A stretch of DNA of 64,000 nt from Cunninghamia lanceolata (lineage: Eukaryota > Streptophyta > Pinopsida > Cupressales > Cupressaceae), in assembly GCA_027924645.1 (NCBI GenBank), contig BSBN01000039.1, positions 20,806,001-20,870,000 on the forward strand, written 5' to 3'. The notes below the pieces were generated by a model. That model saw only the letters and a list, made by a program, of their open reading frames with translations, had not been told where the DNA came from and did not search any database. This document shows, one piece after another, positions 48,046 through 60,639 of this stretch. The number at the start of each line of letters is the position of its first letter. Position 1 is the stretch's first letter. Position numbers and translations under genes: made by a program.

Positions 48046-50170
48046 ATGAGTCTAATAACTTGCTGCCCTAAGAGAAACATTCCTTTAAGAAGAATAAGAC
48101 ACATGGGATCTGGTGCTCTTGAAGAAGTTGGCACATTGAACACCTTCTTTACAAAAGGAGAGACACAAATGTTACAAGACATTACACCTATCACAAGTAC
48201 AATGGAAGAGCAAACTTTTCATGATGTTGATGGTACTATTGAGACAATAGGATATGTATTTGATGAGAAAATAAATAAACTTGACAAAGACCTAGCTAAA
48301 TTCCAAGACTATGTGCAAACTAAGAGGATAGCTGAAGAAGTTGTACCTATGATTCACCATGTAAGAGAATTTATAAAAGAAGGACAAGATGGTGTTAATG
48401 CAATCCGTGGTTTAGCAAATATTGTACAAACTAATATCATGCTAGTGACTAAATGTGTAAAAGTGATAAATAACACTTTGTCACCGTCTCATACACAAGT
48501 ATCAACACCTATACTGACTACGGGAATATCCACTTTTACATCCACAATCTTAACAACTGATGTGAATGCTTGTAGTAATGCTACCATTGGTATTGGAGTA
48601 TCTAATGGCACCAATTACAAAGCTGTGGGATTTAATTATCAAAATTTGGTTCCTAAGGGGACCTCTTCTATGAATAATTGCTCTCAACCACCTCTTCATC
48701 CCACTTATTCTCAACCTCCCATCACATATAGTTATTCTCAACCACCTACCACCTACCATTATGTCCAACCACTGTTGACATATTCTCCACCTCCGCCTAT
48801 CATATCTCAAGCTCAATCACCTCCTCACTTTGGTTCCAATTCCTTGTAGCAAACCGCATCTCCCAATGATGCCATCTTAAACCAACTTTTACAGGGCATG
48901 AATGCTTTACAATAAAAGGTAACATATTTGACAAATTCTTCGTAGCCCAATATACCAACATATCATGCCCGTAATCCCCTTTCCTATGCAATATTTAGAA
49001 CTCCTATGCCAAAGAGGTTTGAGACTCCTCGCTTTGAAAAATATGGTGGAAAAGGTGATCCTAATACTCATGTGGCAGCATTTACAGCTATGTGTAGCAA
49101 TTTCTACTTTGAAGAGGACTTGTTGGCAAAACTTTTCCCACAATCGCTCAAAGATACCACTTTAGAATGGTTTTTCTCTTTACCTCTAAATTCAATATGC
49201 TCCTTTTCATAGTTGATTGATCAATTTTTACAACATTTTCAAGCAAACATCAGACCCCAAGTCTCCTTAATTGACTTGGTTCATTAGTCAGTATCAAGCT
49301 TTGCATACACAAATTCAATATCAGATGAAAGATGGGGATGTTCAAAAGGTGTTTATCACTAATCTACAACCTAATATCCATGATAAGATCCTCTTAATGA
49401 AGTATAACTCCTTTCAACATTTATGCACCGCCCTTCATGATTACCAACTTTTGTCTAGTCAGTATGAAAACCAAAACTCATCAGCTCATGTTAGTCAATC
49501 CATGGGTGGATCGTCACAAAACAACTTTAAGAGGAATAATAAAAATTAGAGTTTCATCAAGATCAATGGACCAAATACGAATAACTTTTCTAATGTGTCT
49601 GCTATCACCAATCCGAAGAAGGCATCATATCAACCAAGAAAGTTTACTCCAATATCCAAGTCTTATCATTCTATCATGAATCAAGCTGTGAGTAACAATA
49701 TTCTGAAGCTTCCCTTGATTAGGCCTGTCGATCCTAGTAAAGCACAAGGACCTTACTTCGATACTAATGCGTTTTGTCATTTTCATCGGACACAAGGACA
49801 TGATATTGAACGATGTATGCATCTTAAACATGAGATACAAGACATTATTGATTTGAATATCATACAGGTATTAGGTGTGAATGATAATGGAAATAAGTCA
49901 GTTTCCCCGCCGAATCAGAATTTACAAATCTTTACTAAAACATTTCCTAAACATACTGATACTAATATGATGGAATAAGGTTTAGTGGAAATAGATGATG
50001 ATGATTATTTAGACTATGATAATATCGTAGGTATGATTGAAGTGGATAAGAAGCAAGTGGATAATTCATCTCATCCATGAAGACAAGGAATTTATGCTGA
50101 GGTTCCTCCTCCATTAGCCTTATATGGATCAGGAGATAACCAAAATACACCAGAAAAACAAGTAGAATAA
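48046..50170 (+). pseudogene. Ty3/gypsy gag, plus strand, decayed
   Basis: From ATG 48046 the frame encodes an N-terminal segment with a short coiled-coil-like stretch (DEKINKLDKDLAKFQDYVQ), a Tyr/Pro/Gln-rich linker and, after three stops (TAG 48850, TAA about 48916, TAG about 48943), the gag core FETPRFEKYGGKGDPNTHVA and WFFSLPLNSICSFS (48990-49210). A TAG at 49210 and a frameshift near 49290 follow. The rest of capsid lies at 49271-49549. A CHHC knuckle of the plant gypsy type, FCHFHRTQGHDIERC, is at about 49770-49815. The frame fades after 49978. Protease and pol are absent. Confidence 0.82.
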
Positions 50171-51170
50171 CCGATACAAATGAGTGAGAAGGTACAGGAT
50201 AATTCTTGTTACTGTGTTAGAAATATTCAACAATGAAAACTCGCTAAAAATTAGAAAAGAGAAAGGCGACTATCAACAGTTGGAAATAATAGTGGTTCTC
50301 CCCCTCATAAGCAACAAAAAGTCTCACTTCAACATGGAATTAAAAAAAAAGCATCATATTATAATAAACAAGACTTTAATAAGCACCACTCAAACTTTAC
50401 ACTCAACATGATTGAGTACCTCTCCAAGAGGTCTGTGAGTTCCAAAATTTGATATAAAGATCCTACGGGTAAGTATCTCTAACCCTTTATCTCTCTCATG
50501 ATGTGCTTCCCTTGTAATGTGTTATGTGTTGTTTAGGCCTCCTGGGATGACCCTTGATTCTCTTGTAAGGTCCAGGATACCAGGAGACCACCTCTATTGT
50601 GACCTTCTTCTATTTGTATTATCATTCTTCTATATTGCCTCTCTCTGATTTCATTGTTGTGTGTTGTGTCTTACAGACATAGCATTGCAGTTGGTGACTT
50701 GGGGGTACCCTCCTATGTGACTGTCCCTAAGACACTTGTTTCTCCTCTCTTATTTATTGTTTCCCTCCCTCTAGTGTTTCCATCTAGTGGGCGGATGATG
50801 AAAAACATTTATACTGATGCGGACCTAGCATCCCTTTCATGAGAAATTAAAAATTGGACTTAGTTCCTAATATGACAATGGGGTTGTATATTTTATCTGA
50901 CGCTTGGCTAGTGGAAGCACTCGTGCTTTCCACGTAGTGATTTTGATGGTGTTTTATCTCATTACAAATCATAACAATACTGCTACTCCGTGCACTTTGT
51001 CTATCTTGAATCTTGTGTGCCTCAGATTTCATATGCATTGATGTTGTTGTTTATCATGATTTTATGGACACTAACATGTTTCTTGCAGGAATGTGTTTGT
51101 GGGAACATTTGGCGATCATAAAGTACATGTCATCTCTGGGGGGCATGGGCTTTATGAAAGCATGTGTTCC
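50171..51170. other. Unclassified remnant between the gag relic and the large element
   Basis: No assignable domain. Short ORFs (50654-50842, 51013-51309) are not convincing; the second one runs into the LTR at 51171. Confidence 0.5.
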
Positions 51171-51190
51171 TGTTGTGTGGTTACACAACA
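51171..51190 (+). repeat. LTR-terminal hairpin
   Basis: TGTTGTGT-GGTT-ACACAACA, perfect 8-bp arms. The inner element has TGTTGTGA-TGT-TCACAACA at the same place: the eighth pair is changed on both sides and pairing is kept. Confidence 0.8.
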
Positions 51191-52482
51191 CGCCCCATTT
51201 TGACTTGGCAAAACAGGGACCCAACTTCTTTTGGCTTGGTTTGGGTTTCTTGCTTTCTGGCGGTTTGGTAAAAATCAGTCAAGTGCATCATCATGTTGAG
51301 TCAGGATGAGGTAAGTCATCATTATAAGGTCAGTTTGTCAAAATTCGCATTTCGTATCTGTGACCTCACATTCTGGAAGAACATTGAATTTCATGCAGGT
51401 TTGCCTTTTTCGTCACCTTGGTATTCATCAGGAAGTGAGAGTTGTGAACAGTCAAAGTCTTGGTCAAACCTGATATTTGCAAAAGGGGGGGGGTCATAGT
51501 TTATAATCTGAGTCATGTTGTTTAAAGATCATCATCATATTTGAAACATCTCCTGATATATCCTGCGGTTCAAATATCCTGACGTCAACTTTAAATGGTA
51601 GTAAGTCTTTCCCGTCAAGCGGTCTTTTATATCGCGAACATCATGTTTTGAGAAGTAACCCGATATTAGTAAATATCATCCTGACGCGAAATATCACCCT
51701 TAACAAACATCCTGATGACATCATCTGAATACGATAAATGAAGAAACAAACATCCTGATGACATCATCATCATATTTACATTTCGACAGGATATTTTGTA
51801 AACATGATCATGTTCGCCCAATATGACGATGACTTCATGAAGCATTTCTGATACAAAGAAAGAATATCATGATGAAGTCATCCTGATATTCAGAAAGGAG
51901 GATGAGCAAGCTTGTCTCATCATCATCATTTTGTTTTGAAACATCACCCGATAAACCGAAATATCCTCCTGATGTGCTAAAATGGAGACAAAAGGTGCAT
52001 TGTCACCCGAATCTTGTAGCGATAATAATTCCAGTGCTAGGGAGGATGATATTGAAACTCAACCCGATATTTGTGAAATATCATCCTGCCATCATGATAT
52101 CCCGCCATATGGATATCCCCCCGCTCCCTTTGCCGCCATTATCATTAAATGCACGCAGCTATGGTAGGTGATTCCCGCCGACCCCGGAACCCGATGAAAT
52201 ACCTGGTGAGATCCTGAGTTTTCGCACGAATGATCAAAGATTGCAATCTAACTTGTCAGAGTTGCCCTAAATTTACCCTAACTATAAGGTTAAAAGGTAA
52301 TTCAATAGCCATTGTTACGTTTACCTACGTTAAAATTGTTTTACAGAGCACCAGCCCCCATATCCGCATAACAGCTACCATTGCGCAATTTGAGCTCACA
52401 GATAGAAGGAAGGAAGTGATTAGCAGTTGAATTAAGAGTGTCTTGACGATATACTGGTATAACAGAAAATCTGCATAACCAG

Positions 52483-52645
52483 GTAAGTGAACTGAAACCC
52501 TCATCATGTTGTTGCTAAATGATGTTGTAAGTTCTGGCTATGTATCCATGTAAGTAAGAAATGTGAAATTGATGCAATAGGCATGATATTTGCAATATGT
52601 ATGCATGCATATCCCTGTTGTGAGACGGAATGTTGTGAATTGCAG
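52483..52645 (+). other. Probable 163-bp intron in front of the LTR-encoded ORF
   Basis: 5' site AACCAG|GTAAGTGAAC matches the plant donor consensus fully. The 3' site is GTGAATTGCAG|GTACCCATGG, with the ORF's ATG seven bases into the next exon. The interior is T-rich. Splicing is inferred from sequence only. Confidence 0.6.
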
Positions 52646-52651
52646 GTACCC

Positions 52652-55600
52652 ATGGCTGAAAAACGCTCAGTCAAGAATCAGGAGGAATTTGGCAGGCCTA
52701 TGTTCTCTTCCCAGAGAGGGGTCCTGTTCAAATATGGGGCAAATACAGATACCCATCAGGGGATTACCAACCTGGAGGCTTGGTCAGCCAAGCTGAATGA
52801 TGGACAAGATAAAAGTCTGGTATTGGACGCAGTGTTTGTATCAGGTATGTGGAACGCTGCTGGCTTCCCATACTCCATGGAGTCTCCGGAGCTAGTCATT
52901 GAATGCGCCCAGAATTATAACCCTCAGACGAGGCAGGTGGTGAAGCATGGGAGAGTGTATGCAGACCTATCCATCAAAGGTCTCTCCCAGACATTTGGAC
53001 TTCCAATGGGCAGTAAGGTAAAGAGTGTAGACTTGAAGAAGTCTGAAAGAGAATATGAGGCCAACAAGAAGGTGGCCAGAAAGAACATGTATGCTTGGTG
53101 GGCCGAGAACAGCACATATAATGCAGCGGCCAAGCTTCCTGTGCACATGTTCAAGTTTGATTTTAACGAGGAGTATCAGTATGTGATTGCCCTACTGAAC
53201 AGGGTGACTGGCCAGCCTGATACTGGTGATTTTAGAGATTGGATGTACGGCATAATAATGATGTGCCTGTACGCAGACATCAAGCCATTGTAGGGCCAAA
53301 TAATAGGTGACGCTCTGCATGAGCAGCTGATGAACCTGGGAGGTTCAGACTGTGCATTCTACATGACCTCCTATATCGTTTATTCCTGTGCGTATAGAGG
53401 CACTTTTGACGCCCTGGTGACAGATGAAAAACTGATGGGCACAAATGCAGCATATATCTGGGATCATCATCCCCAGCTGCAAAGAGTCAAATATATCAAG
53501 GACTACAAACTGGTCAATGATGCATTTTATATGCATCTGGTAAGGACCATGGAGGATGCCAGAACTAAAAGACTGAGCATGGAAGCTCAAGAGGCAGTAT
53601 ACAGGCATGGGGCATGGTACATACAATTTGCCACCTTTTCCTATATCAGGATAGAAGGATTTGAAGGACATCCCCTGATGCTGCCAAGATATCCTACAGA
53701 TGCAGTAGTTTTAATGGAATTTATCAGGCAGGGCTCCACCATGATACAGATGTATAAGGATGCCAAGAAGCTGCCACCAATTTTGTTCCCAGTCAGCATC
53801 GGCAACTACATGTGCCCTGACTCTGACAATATAAAGAAGGTGATGGTCACCCTAAATAAGATGAATTTGCTGCCCTTCCCAGTAACGAGACCATATGATC
53901 CTTACGGCCGAATGCAGAAGATCCTAGGAAAGCCTATTCACCAGAGGCACCTAGAAGATTTTTGGGCTGACTGCGAAGATGAGGCAGAAGCCAGGAGGAG
54001 GAGGTATCAGAGGTTGACTCTGAACCAGATTAGGACATTTGACTGCATATCCCTCCCTCAGCAGCTGAAGAATGATGACGGCAGGATAATGGCAGATGAA
54101 TATGAGCAGAAGAAGATTTATAATGACACCATATCTGCACCTGACCTCACCATGCAGGAGGATATGTCCTTGGACCCATTCTTTGCCAGAACCCTACACT
54201 TGACCCAAGCTTGGGTAGATGCACAGGTAGAGGCATTGAAGAAGAAGGGTGTTGCCATCACGGTGGACAGCAAGAAGAAGGGGCAGGACATCCCTACAGA
54301 TGAATATGATGACTTCCTGCTGGAGAAGAGGAACACTAAAGGAGAGAGGACCCCTCCACCACAGCAACCTAGCAAAAAGGCCACAAAGGGCAAGAAGGTG
54401 GAAAAGGGACCCAAAGGGGTCATAATTGACAGGGCAGTATCCACAGCGGAGGAGGCAGCCAAATCAGGGTCAGAATCAGATTCTCCTCCAAAGCCCAAGA
54501 AAACCAAGACAGCAGAGGCTGGAATCACAGAGACCCGAGAAGTGGGTCAGTCATCCGAACAACCAGGCAAAGCTATCCTCACAGAGGAGGAGCCTGAAGA
54601 AGAGGAGGAAGCTCCACTAATAATAAGAAGAAAGAGGAGAGCTCCGCAGGTGTTGGTTCCCACCACACCTAAGAAACCAAGAACCTCCATGAGAGGTGAG
54701 ATAAGTCAACCTCCTGCACAATTACAGGAGGCAGGTAGTGAAGTGCAAAAAGAACTTCAGCATAACGTTCCACTTCCTACCATTGTCAAGTTCAAAACTG
54801 AACTGGCAGAAGAACAACAAAAAGAAGCATCTCAGACACAAGCGGAAGGGCATGTCTCGCTAGATGAGACAATCAACTTGTCTGATGATGAAGTGGTGCA
54901 GGATGTAGCTACACAAGAAATGGAAACACTGGCTGCTGGCATCAGTGTGACTCCTCACAAGCCTCCATCTATCCAATCAGTGCTTGAGGAGATGAAACAA
55001 GCAGAAGCGAAGCGAGAAAAGAGCCCGGAACCAGAGAAGAGCCCGGAGCAGATAGCTCAGGACATAGGGCTGGATACACTGATTGCTGAGGTGACAAGTC
55101 CTGTAGCGGTAGACTTGGCAGAGAAACAGGATGTAAGTCCTGAGAAGCCAGCAGGATCACCTAATAAGGGCCACCTAATAGAGGAGATAGAGATGGCAGA
55201 AGCAGAGGGTCATGCTCTTGAATCAGGCCATCAAAGCCCACAAGATACATCAGCAGGACCTGCTATAGTGGAGGTCCAAGAAATAAAGGCTGATGAGAAG
55301 AAGGAAGAAATAGAAGATCCGGCTGATAAGGCACAAGAGGTGGATGGTGCAGGCACAGAACAAGTAACAGCTGCAGAACAGATGCCATCACCTCGGACAG
55401 ATCTAATGATATCAGATACGGTGGACATGCCACCAGAAATAGAGAAACAAAAGGAGGATGATCAACCTCCACAAGGGCAAGAACTGGGGACAGGTGAAGA
55501 AATGATAGAAAAAGATCATGATCATCATGATCCGCATATAGGTACATCGCCGGGTTCCCCACACGGAGAAGATGCTCCCCCAGAAAAGGAAGTTCCTCAA

Positions 55601-57003
55601 CAGGAGGAGGCACCACAGGATCCGCAGCAAGGCGAGCATCAAGAAGGAGAGAAAGAAAAATCACCATCTCCACAACGTTTGTTGGTGGAAACGGGAGATA
55701 GGGGTGAATAGCATCATGATGCTGAAAAGCATGATCAGGTGCCTCCATGGTTAGAAAAGGAGGTAAATGTTGAGGAGGAACTTGAAATACAGGAGTTTGA
55801 CATCTCCACCCTGTTCTCTGCTGATATAATGAAGCCCAAGAGAAAGGCCAGAATGACTTTGGCCATCAAGAGAGATCCGGCGACAGGGAGAAGGACCGCA
55901 CAAATTGTTGTACCTGCGTAGAGAAGGAGAAAGGCAAAATCACTGTGGATGAATTCCAAATAAGCACAGTTGATTTGGGTTTTGCCAATGAAGAACAGGA
56001 AGGTCAAGAAGGTAAGGACATCATAGACTCTCTAATTCAGAAAGTGAAAAGAGAGAAAGAGAAGAATAAGCAACATAAAGAGCACATTGCTCAGTTGCAT
56101 GCATACATTAAAGGCTTGACCAATCCTGAGGATACTACGAGTGAAGCTACAGTCCCACTGACTGCCATTTCTCAAGAGGAGATAAATAAACTCGACCTCA
56201 TGAAACATGAGGCTTCCGTAATAAGGAAATGGATGTCATCCACATTGGATGATGCTATTGAAATAATGAAGGGTTCTTTGAAAAGATGGAGCATATTAAG
56301 TGACTCCAAAACCAAGGTGGACAGATTGCAGATGCAGATCGGGAAAAGGTCTTATCAATTGGAGAAAGTCCTCAGCCTGTTGGGAGAAATAAGGAAAATA
56401 AACCCACAACTGTTTATCAGTAAGCAGGTATTGAATAATAATACTGCATTGTTAGTAGATATCTGGTACAAAGATGTACAATTTGAATGTGGAGTCCTCA
56501 AGAGATGCAATAATAAGCTAAGGGAGATCAACATGAGGCTACGTGATTTAATGGGCATTGAGGCTGACATGTTAGAAACATTAGAGGGCAAAGTGGAAGG
56601 GAAGATAGAGAATCAAGATGAAGATTCTGCCCTTAAGGCTCTGCGCAGTAACTTCCAGATGGAAGATGATGGTCCGCTCATCCACTTAACAGAAGAATTT
56701 ATAAATAAGGTGATGAGGATCAAGGTCAAGATGGAGACCTACAATGAGACACTGCAGGATAGAGAAAATAAGCTGGACAACAGCAAGGATAAGTATGAAG
56801 CACACAAGCACGCCATTATCAAGGCAAAGACTCAAGATGGCGGAGGAATAGATCAGGTTGTGCGGTCATACGAACAGATCCAGAGTAGCATGCAACCCCA
56901 TATGCAGCAGCATCATCATCAGGATAGAGAAGGTTCAGAAAGCAATGCACATGATGATGATCCACATGAATCAGCTGAAGAGCATGATGGAGATACATCA
57001 TGA
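52652..57003 (+). CDS. LTR(U3)-encoded protein of about 1450 codons, function unknown, three breaks
   Basis: ATG 52652 (CCATGG, just after the probable intron). The frame runs to TGA 57001-57003 with TAG at 53291 and 55709 and one single-base frameshift at about 55916 that exposes TAG 55919. N-terminal about 490 residues look globular and aromatic-rich (WNAAGFPYSMESPE, GRVYADLSIKGLSQTFGLP, FRDWMYGIIMMCLYADI). Residues about 490-1020 are acidic, Pro/Glu/Lys-rich and probably disordered, with a basic NLS-like RRKRRAPQVLVPTTPKKPR. The C-terminal about 350 residues are helical and coiled-coil-like (KVKREKEKNKQHKEHIAQL, TKVDRLQMQIGKRSYQLEKV). The N-terminal region faintly recalls the plant transposon-associated ORF1 proteins found beside gypsy gag; that is a weak, unaided impression. 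Its position in U3 means it could be expressed from either LTR. Confidence 0.7.
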
Positions 57004-57151
57004 GGGGGATATTTGCATAAGTAATGTAGATAGTTGCCAGCTGGCAACTTGTGCTATTTTGTAAAATTGACAAGTCATGAAATGATGACCGTTGATTTGT
57101 ATTGACATATCAGATCCATAGATCTCTTGTAATGGATTCCTCACCTTATTC

Positions 57152-57158
57152 TATAAAA
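57152..57158 (+). promoter_or_regulatory. TATA box for the genomic transcript
   Basis: CTATAAAAGG is a strong TATA box 150 bp after the LTR ORF's stop. A start about 30 bp downstream would put U3 to the left, so the ORF lies in U3. Confidence 0.6.
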
Positions 57159-57269
57159 GGTGGTGGAATGCCTTGTTATATTCATTCGAAACTTAATTGA
57201 AATTTGTTTGCTGAAATATTCAGGGCTCATTTCAAAGCTGCTGTATATGTACATGTCTTTTGCATACTT

Positions 57270-57275
57270 AATAAA
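57270..57275 (+). terminator. AATAAA polyadenylation signal in the LTR
   Basis: CTTAATAAAAGAG, about 118 bp after the TATA box. This spacing gives a short R region and also a poly(A) signal 270 bp after the LTR ORF's stop. Confidence 0.55.
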
Positions 57276-57984
57276 AGAGAAGAGTATTTGATTACAAATC
57301 TTCGTAAATCCTGAGTAATCTGTGTTTGAATTCTGGATATGTGCTTTGATTAGTTGCGTCCCTTGGAGTGCTCGTCATGTTGCATGTATTGTTTTCATTC
57401 ATTATCCTCTGAAGTTTGCATCAACTATGTCTAGCTGTGGAATGTCCTGGTGAACATATGGTTTGATTTCTTCTCCTCATGACAGTATCAAGCATGTATG
57501 TGGATCAAAAGCTAAAGGTTCAACTTGATTAGAAGTATTTCTTTTAATTTCTTTCAATTTTAGAGCATCTCACCATCACAATTGCAAATAATTGATAATC
57601 TTAAGCAAATAACGCAAATATGCAGACATCTCATAGGTAATTGCAAATATTTAGCATATTTGAATAAAAAGCATGCACAATTGAAAATCTCATGCAAAGA
57701 TCGAGGTATTACTACATCTTTCCATCAAATAACTACATAATTTGACTTCTCTATAAAGGATTTCTACAGGAATGTCAGGATGCTGGCGTAATTTCACGTA
57801 AGGCCCCAAAATGGAAACAGCATTTCACATTAACTACTGAGTAACGTTAGTCGATTAAGACCTAATCACCGGAGACTTGGGATCATGAATTCTCTGAATT
57901 CACTGTATCTTTCAAGATGAATAAAGGTTAATGTGTACTTTTATTCTATGTTTGTTTGTAACTAACATCATGACCAACATAAAT

Positions 57985-58001
57985 TGGCGCTAGAAGGAGG
58001 G
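57985..58001 (+). other. Primer binding site of the large element
   Basis: TGGCGCTAGAAGGAGGG, five bases after the LTR end; one mismatch to the inner element's PBS at 37991. Confidence 0.82.
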
Positions 58002-58288
58002 CCGAGTCCAGAACCCCACGCTCATCATCATTATTTTCAGGTTTGATGATGCATAGCGTAAGGTAACCTCCGATTGCCTGTGAATTTTAGTAAATTACGT
58101 AAATATTTACTGTGATAAGTTTGTACATGTTCATTACATGTAAAGATTTCCAGATCTCACGTAAATATAGCAAGCTTTACAGTAGATTGTTGTGAATTCA
58201 CAAATATTGGCCAACGATACGCAAATTTGTTCAAAATTTTGAAGAATTTAGGCCGGAGGCACTTTAGATTTTGTGTTACGGGTCATGA
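58002..58288 (+). other. Leader between PBS and gag
   Basis: About 290 bp without ORF. The gag frame is open from 58289 (after a TGA at 58286), but no convincing ATG start is visible before the capsid, so the start is undetermined; the leader may be spliced or the start lost. Confidence 0.5.
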
Positions 58289-60560
58289 TACCCCAATATC
58301 CTGTCATATTTACAGTATCTTTGCAAATATTTCGTAAATATCCAGTCTGATTTGCCATCTGACCGCAAATATCACCTCATCCGGCGGAATCCAACCAATA
58401 TTTGCAAAGTTTCAGCCAATTTGCCTCTGATTCAAGAAATCCTGGCTCACAGGATAAATACCAGGTCTAGACCTAGTGAAATTTTTGAAGAATTGCCTGT
58501 TAGAGGTTTTAGACCTAGGACTGTAGACATTCATCATACTCCAGGGTCTAGTGCGTCTAGAGCTTCACCAGGACCTCCTCCTGTAACTCTTGTTGGTTTG
58601 CAAATACCTTCTGGTATATCTGTGACACCTCCTGTTCAACCCTAGGGTGTGCCTTTAGTTCAAACTCAGCCAGCTGCACCACCAGTTCAGCCCCCTCAGG
58701 CTGCAATGTCGTTCTTTGCAGCAGAGTCACCTTTGACCTTCAATGCATATCATGAGTTACCAAAGAATCCGGACAAACTTTGCCCAAAATACCATCCCTA
58801 TCAAGATGCTGATGATCATATTAGGATATTTAAAGAAGCCTGCTGCAGAGCTAGAATAGAACATCAGGACGTGGTGTGCAGATTATTTCCTTTTTCCTTA
58901 GGGGAAGGGGCTTATAATTGGTTCATCAGTCTGGGCCAAGCCTCTGTTGGTTCATGGGCTGTCTTAGAGAAAGCTTTTCTTGACAGGTTCAAAGTCCCTA
59001 TTGATCCATCTATGAATTATCACATGTTTGCTACAATCAAAAGATTTGAGAATGAGCCTATTGCTAATTTCAATGCTAGGTTCCAGAAAATGTTGTCCAA
59101 GTTAGTTGCCCCATATGTAGTAATTGATGCTGCTGCTAGGAGTATCTATTATTCAGCCCTGGATCCATTAACGTCCATGTTCATCAAGAGAACACATCCA
59201 GAGATCACTACATTGACAGGAGCTTTTCAAGAAGCTATCAAGGTAAATCAGCAGTTGATACCTACTCCTACTCTGAATTTAATATTCCCTACTTTGCCAT
59301 GCATGCAGTCACAATATCTTGCACAATATCCTGCACCGTATTCACCACAGTATCCTGCACAATATCCAAATGGAGCAGTGATACCTCCAGCAGTCATGCC
59401 TGCACCTTTGCAAGTACCTCCATTGAGCATTATGCCTCCTCCTAATGGAAATAGCCAACTACCACAATATCCTGCACATGCTCAGACACCTCAGGGTATC
59501 GATTTATCCAACAATAACCATGGATCTTCTTTTTTCAAGCCTCAGACTGAAAATGTAGTTGCCAAAGCCCAAGAGGAAAAGGAAGAAATCAAAGAAATTT
59601 CTGCTCAGTTAAGAAAACTCACCACAGAAGTAACACATCTGAAAAATCAAGGGTTTTATGCACAGTCAGGTCAGAACAGGAATTATTCCAATGACAAACC
59701 AAATTACCCTGATAGAGGATATAACAACAATAACTTCAACAATAATGGTGGAACTAACAATAATCCTCCTAGACAGCCTAGAATATGGAACTCCAGGCCA
59801 AATAACGGTTCATTACCATCACCCCTGGATAATCAGCCTCCGGGTGAAGCTAAACAGACTACTAGGGTCAATCTTGCTGAGGCAGCCCTTACCAATTGGT
59901 GTAGGATCCATAACACAAATGCACATGCAGAATTAGATTGTCCACAGTTTAGGATTGCTACCAGCATCTTTCAGACTGAAGTATCCAACACTTCTAGAAA
60001 TCCACCTCAGGCAGAAGGAAATGAGATAGTTCCTTGTGGATCTGACTCAGCTTTTGTGCTAGAAATGTACACTAATCAGCCTCATCCAAGTTATGATCAG
60101 ACCTATGAGGAATCTGCTCTAACCTTTGAAACAAATTATGTTTTTCCTTTTGAGGATGAAAATGAACCTGCAAGAGAGCATGAGGAGGTACATGCATACC
60201 AACAGCAATATCCTGGTAAGCATAATTATAACTTGAGAAGTAGTGCTAACAGACCTACTGGTCCATTGACATCATCTTTGCCTCCAAACAACTTCAACAC
60301 ACCTCCTGATCCTAAGGCTAACAATAACCCTGGATTTCCCAAGGTGAATGCTCAATACTTGTCACCTCAAAACACAGTAACGAAGGTCGTAAATGCACCT
60401 CAAGAGTCTGATAAGTTAGTCAGCTATTTGGCTGATGAAATGAAGAAAATCAAGATCAGCCTGTCCTTATCGGAGTTACTGAAAACTCCTGCCATCAAGA
60501 AGGCATTCATGAAGTCACTAGATGATCCTGCTCCTAAAGAGGATAGTCATCTTTCAAGTC
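58289..60560 (+). pseudogene. gag of the large element (capsid and zinc-knuckle-like motif), one TAG
   Basis: One frame with a TAG at 58643-58645 (context PVQP/GVPLVQTQ). The capsid core at about 58700-59270 contains MSFFAAESPLTFNAYHELPK, FSLGEGAYNWFISLG, FLDRFKVPID and FENEPIANFNARFQKML, the order of plant Ty3/gypsy gag. A Pro/Gln/Tyr-rich spacer (QYPAQYP repeats, about 59300-59500) follows, then Asn-rich sequence and a knuckle-like WCRIHNTNAHAELDCPQF (C-x2-H-x4-H-x4-C) at about 59897-59950. Gag coats the genomic RNA and forms the particle. The frame is intact apart from the TAG. Confidence 0.85.
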
Positions 60561-60639
60561 AATCCAATGGCAAAGATCATGCTGCTAAGGATAATGTTAT
60601 CAAGCCTAAAGTGTCATCTACAGTCCAGGCCGCTGAAAC

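Larger units (their letters stand above)
51171..57979 (+). mobile_element. 5' LTR (about 6.8 kb) of the large element
   Basis: Order: terminal hairpin; GATGA/CATCA-rich upstream region (to about 52100); intron 52483-52645; ORF 52652-57003; TATA box 57152; AATAAA 57270; then about 700 bp of U5-like sequence to ACCAACA at 57979. The stretches outside the ORF show recognisable similarity to the 3.36-kb LTRs (for example TTTCATGCAGGTTTGCCTTT near 51390 and ACGTAAGGCCCC near 57797). Its LTR status is inferred from that homology; the second LTR is not in the window. Confidence 0.75.

Noticed and set aside
52924..55748. Minus-strand ORFs opposite the LTR-encoded ORF (for example 54118-54528 and 55263-55748)
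   Set aside because: Shadows of the plus-strand frame with no motifs.
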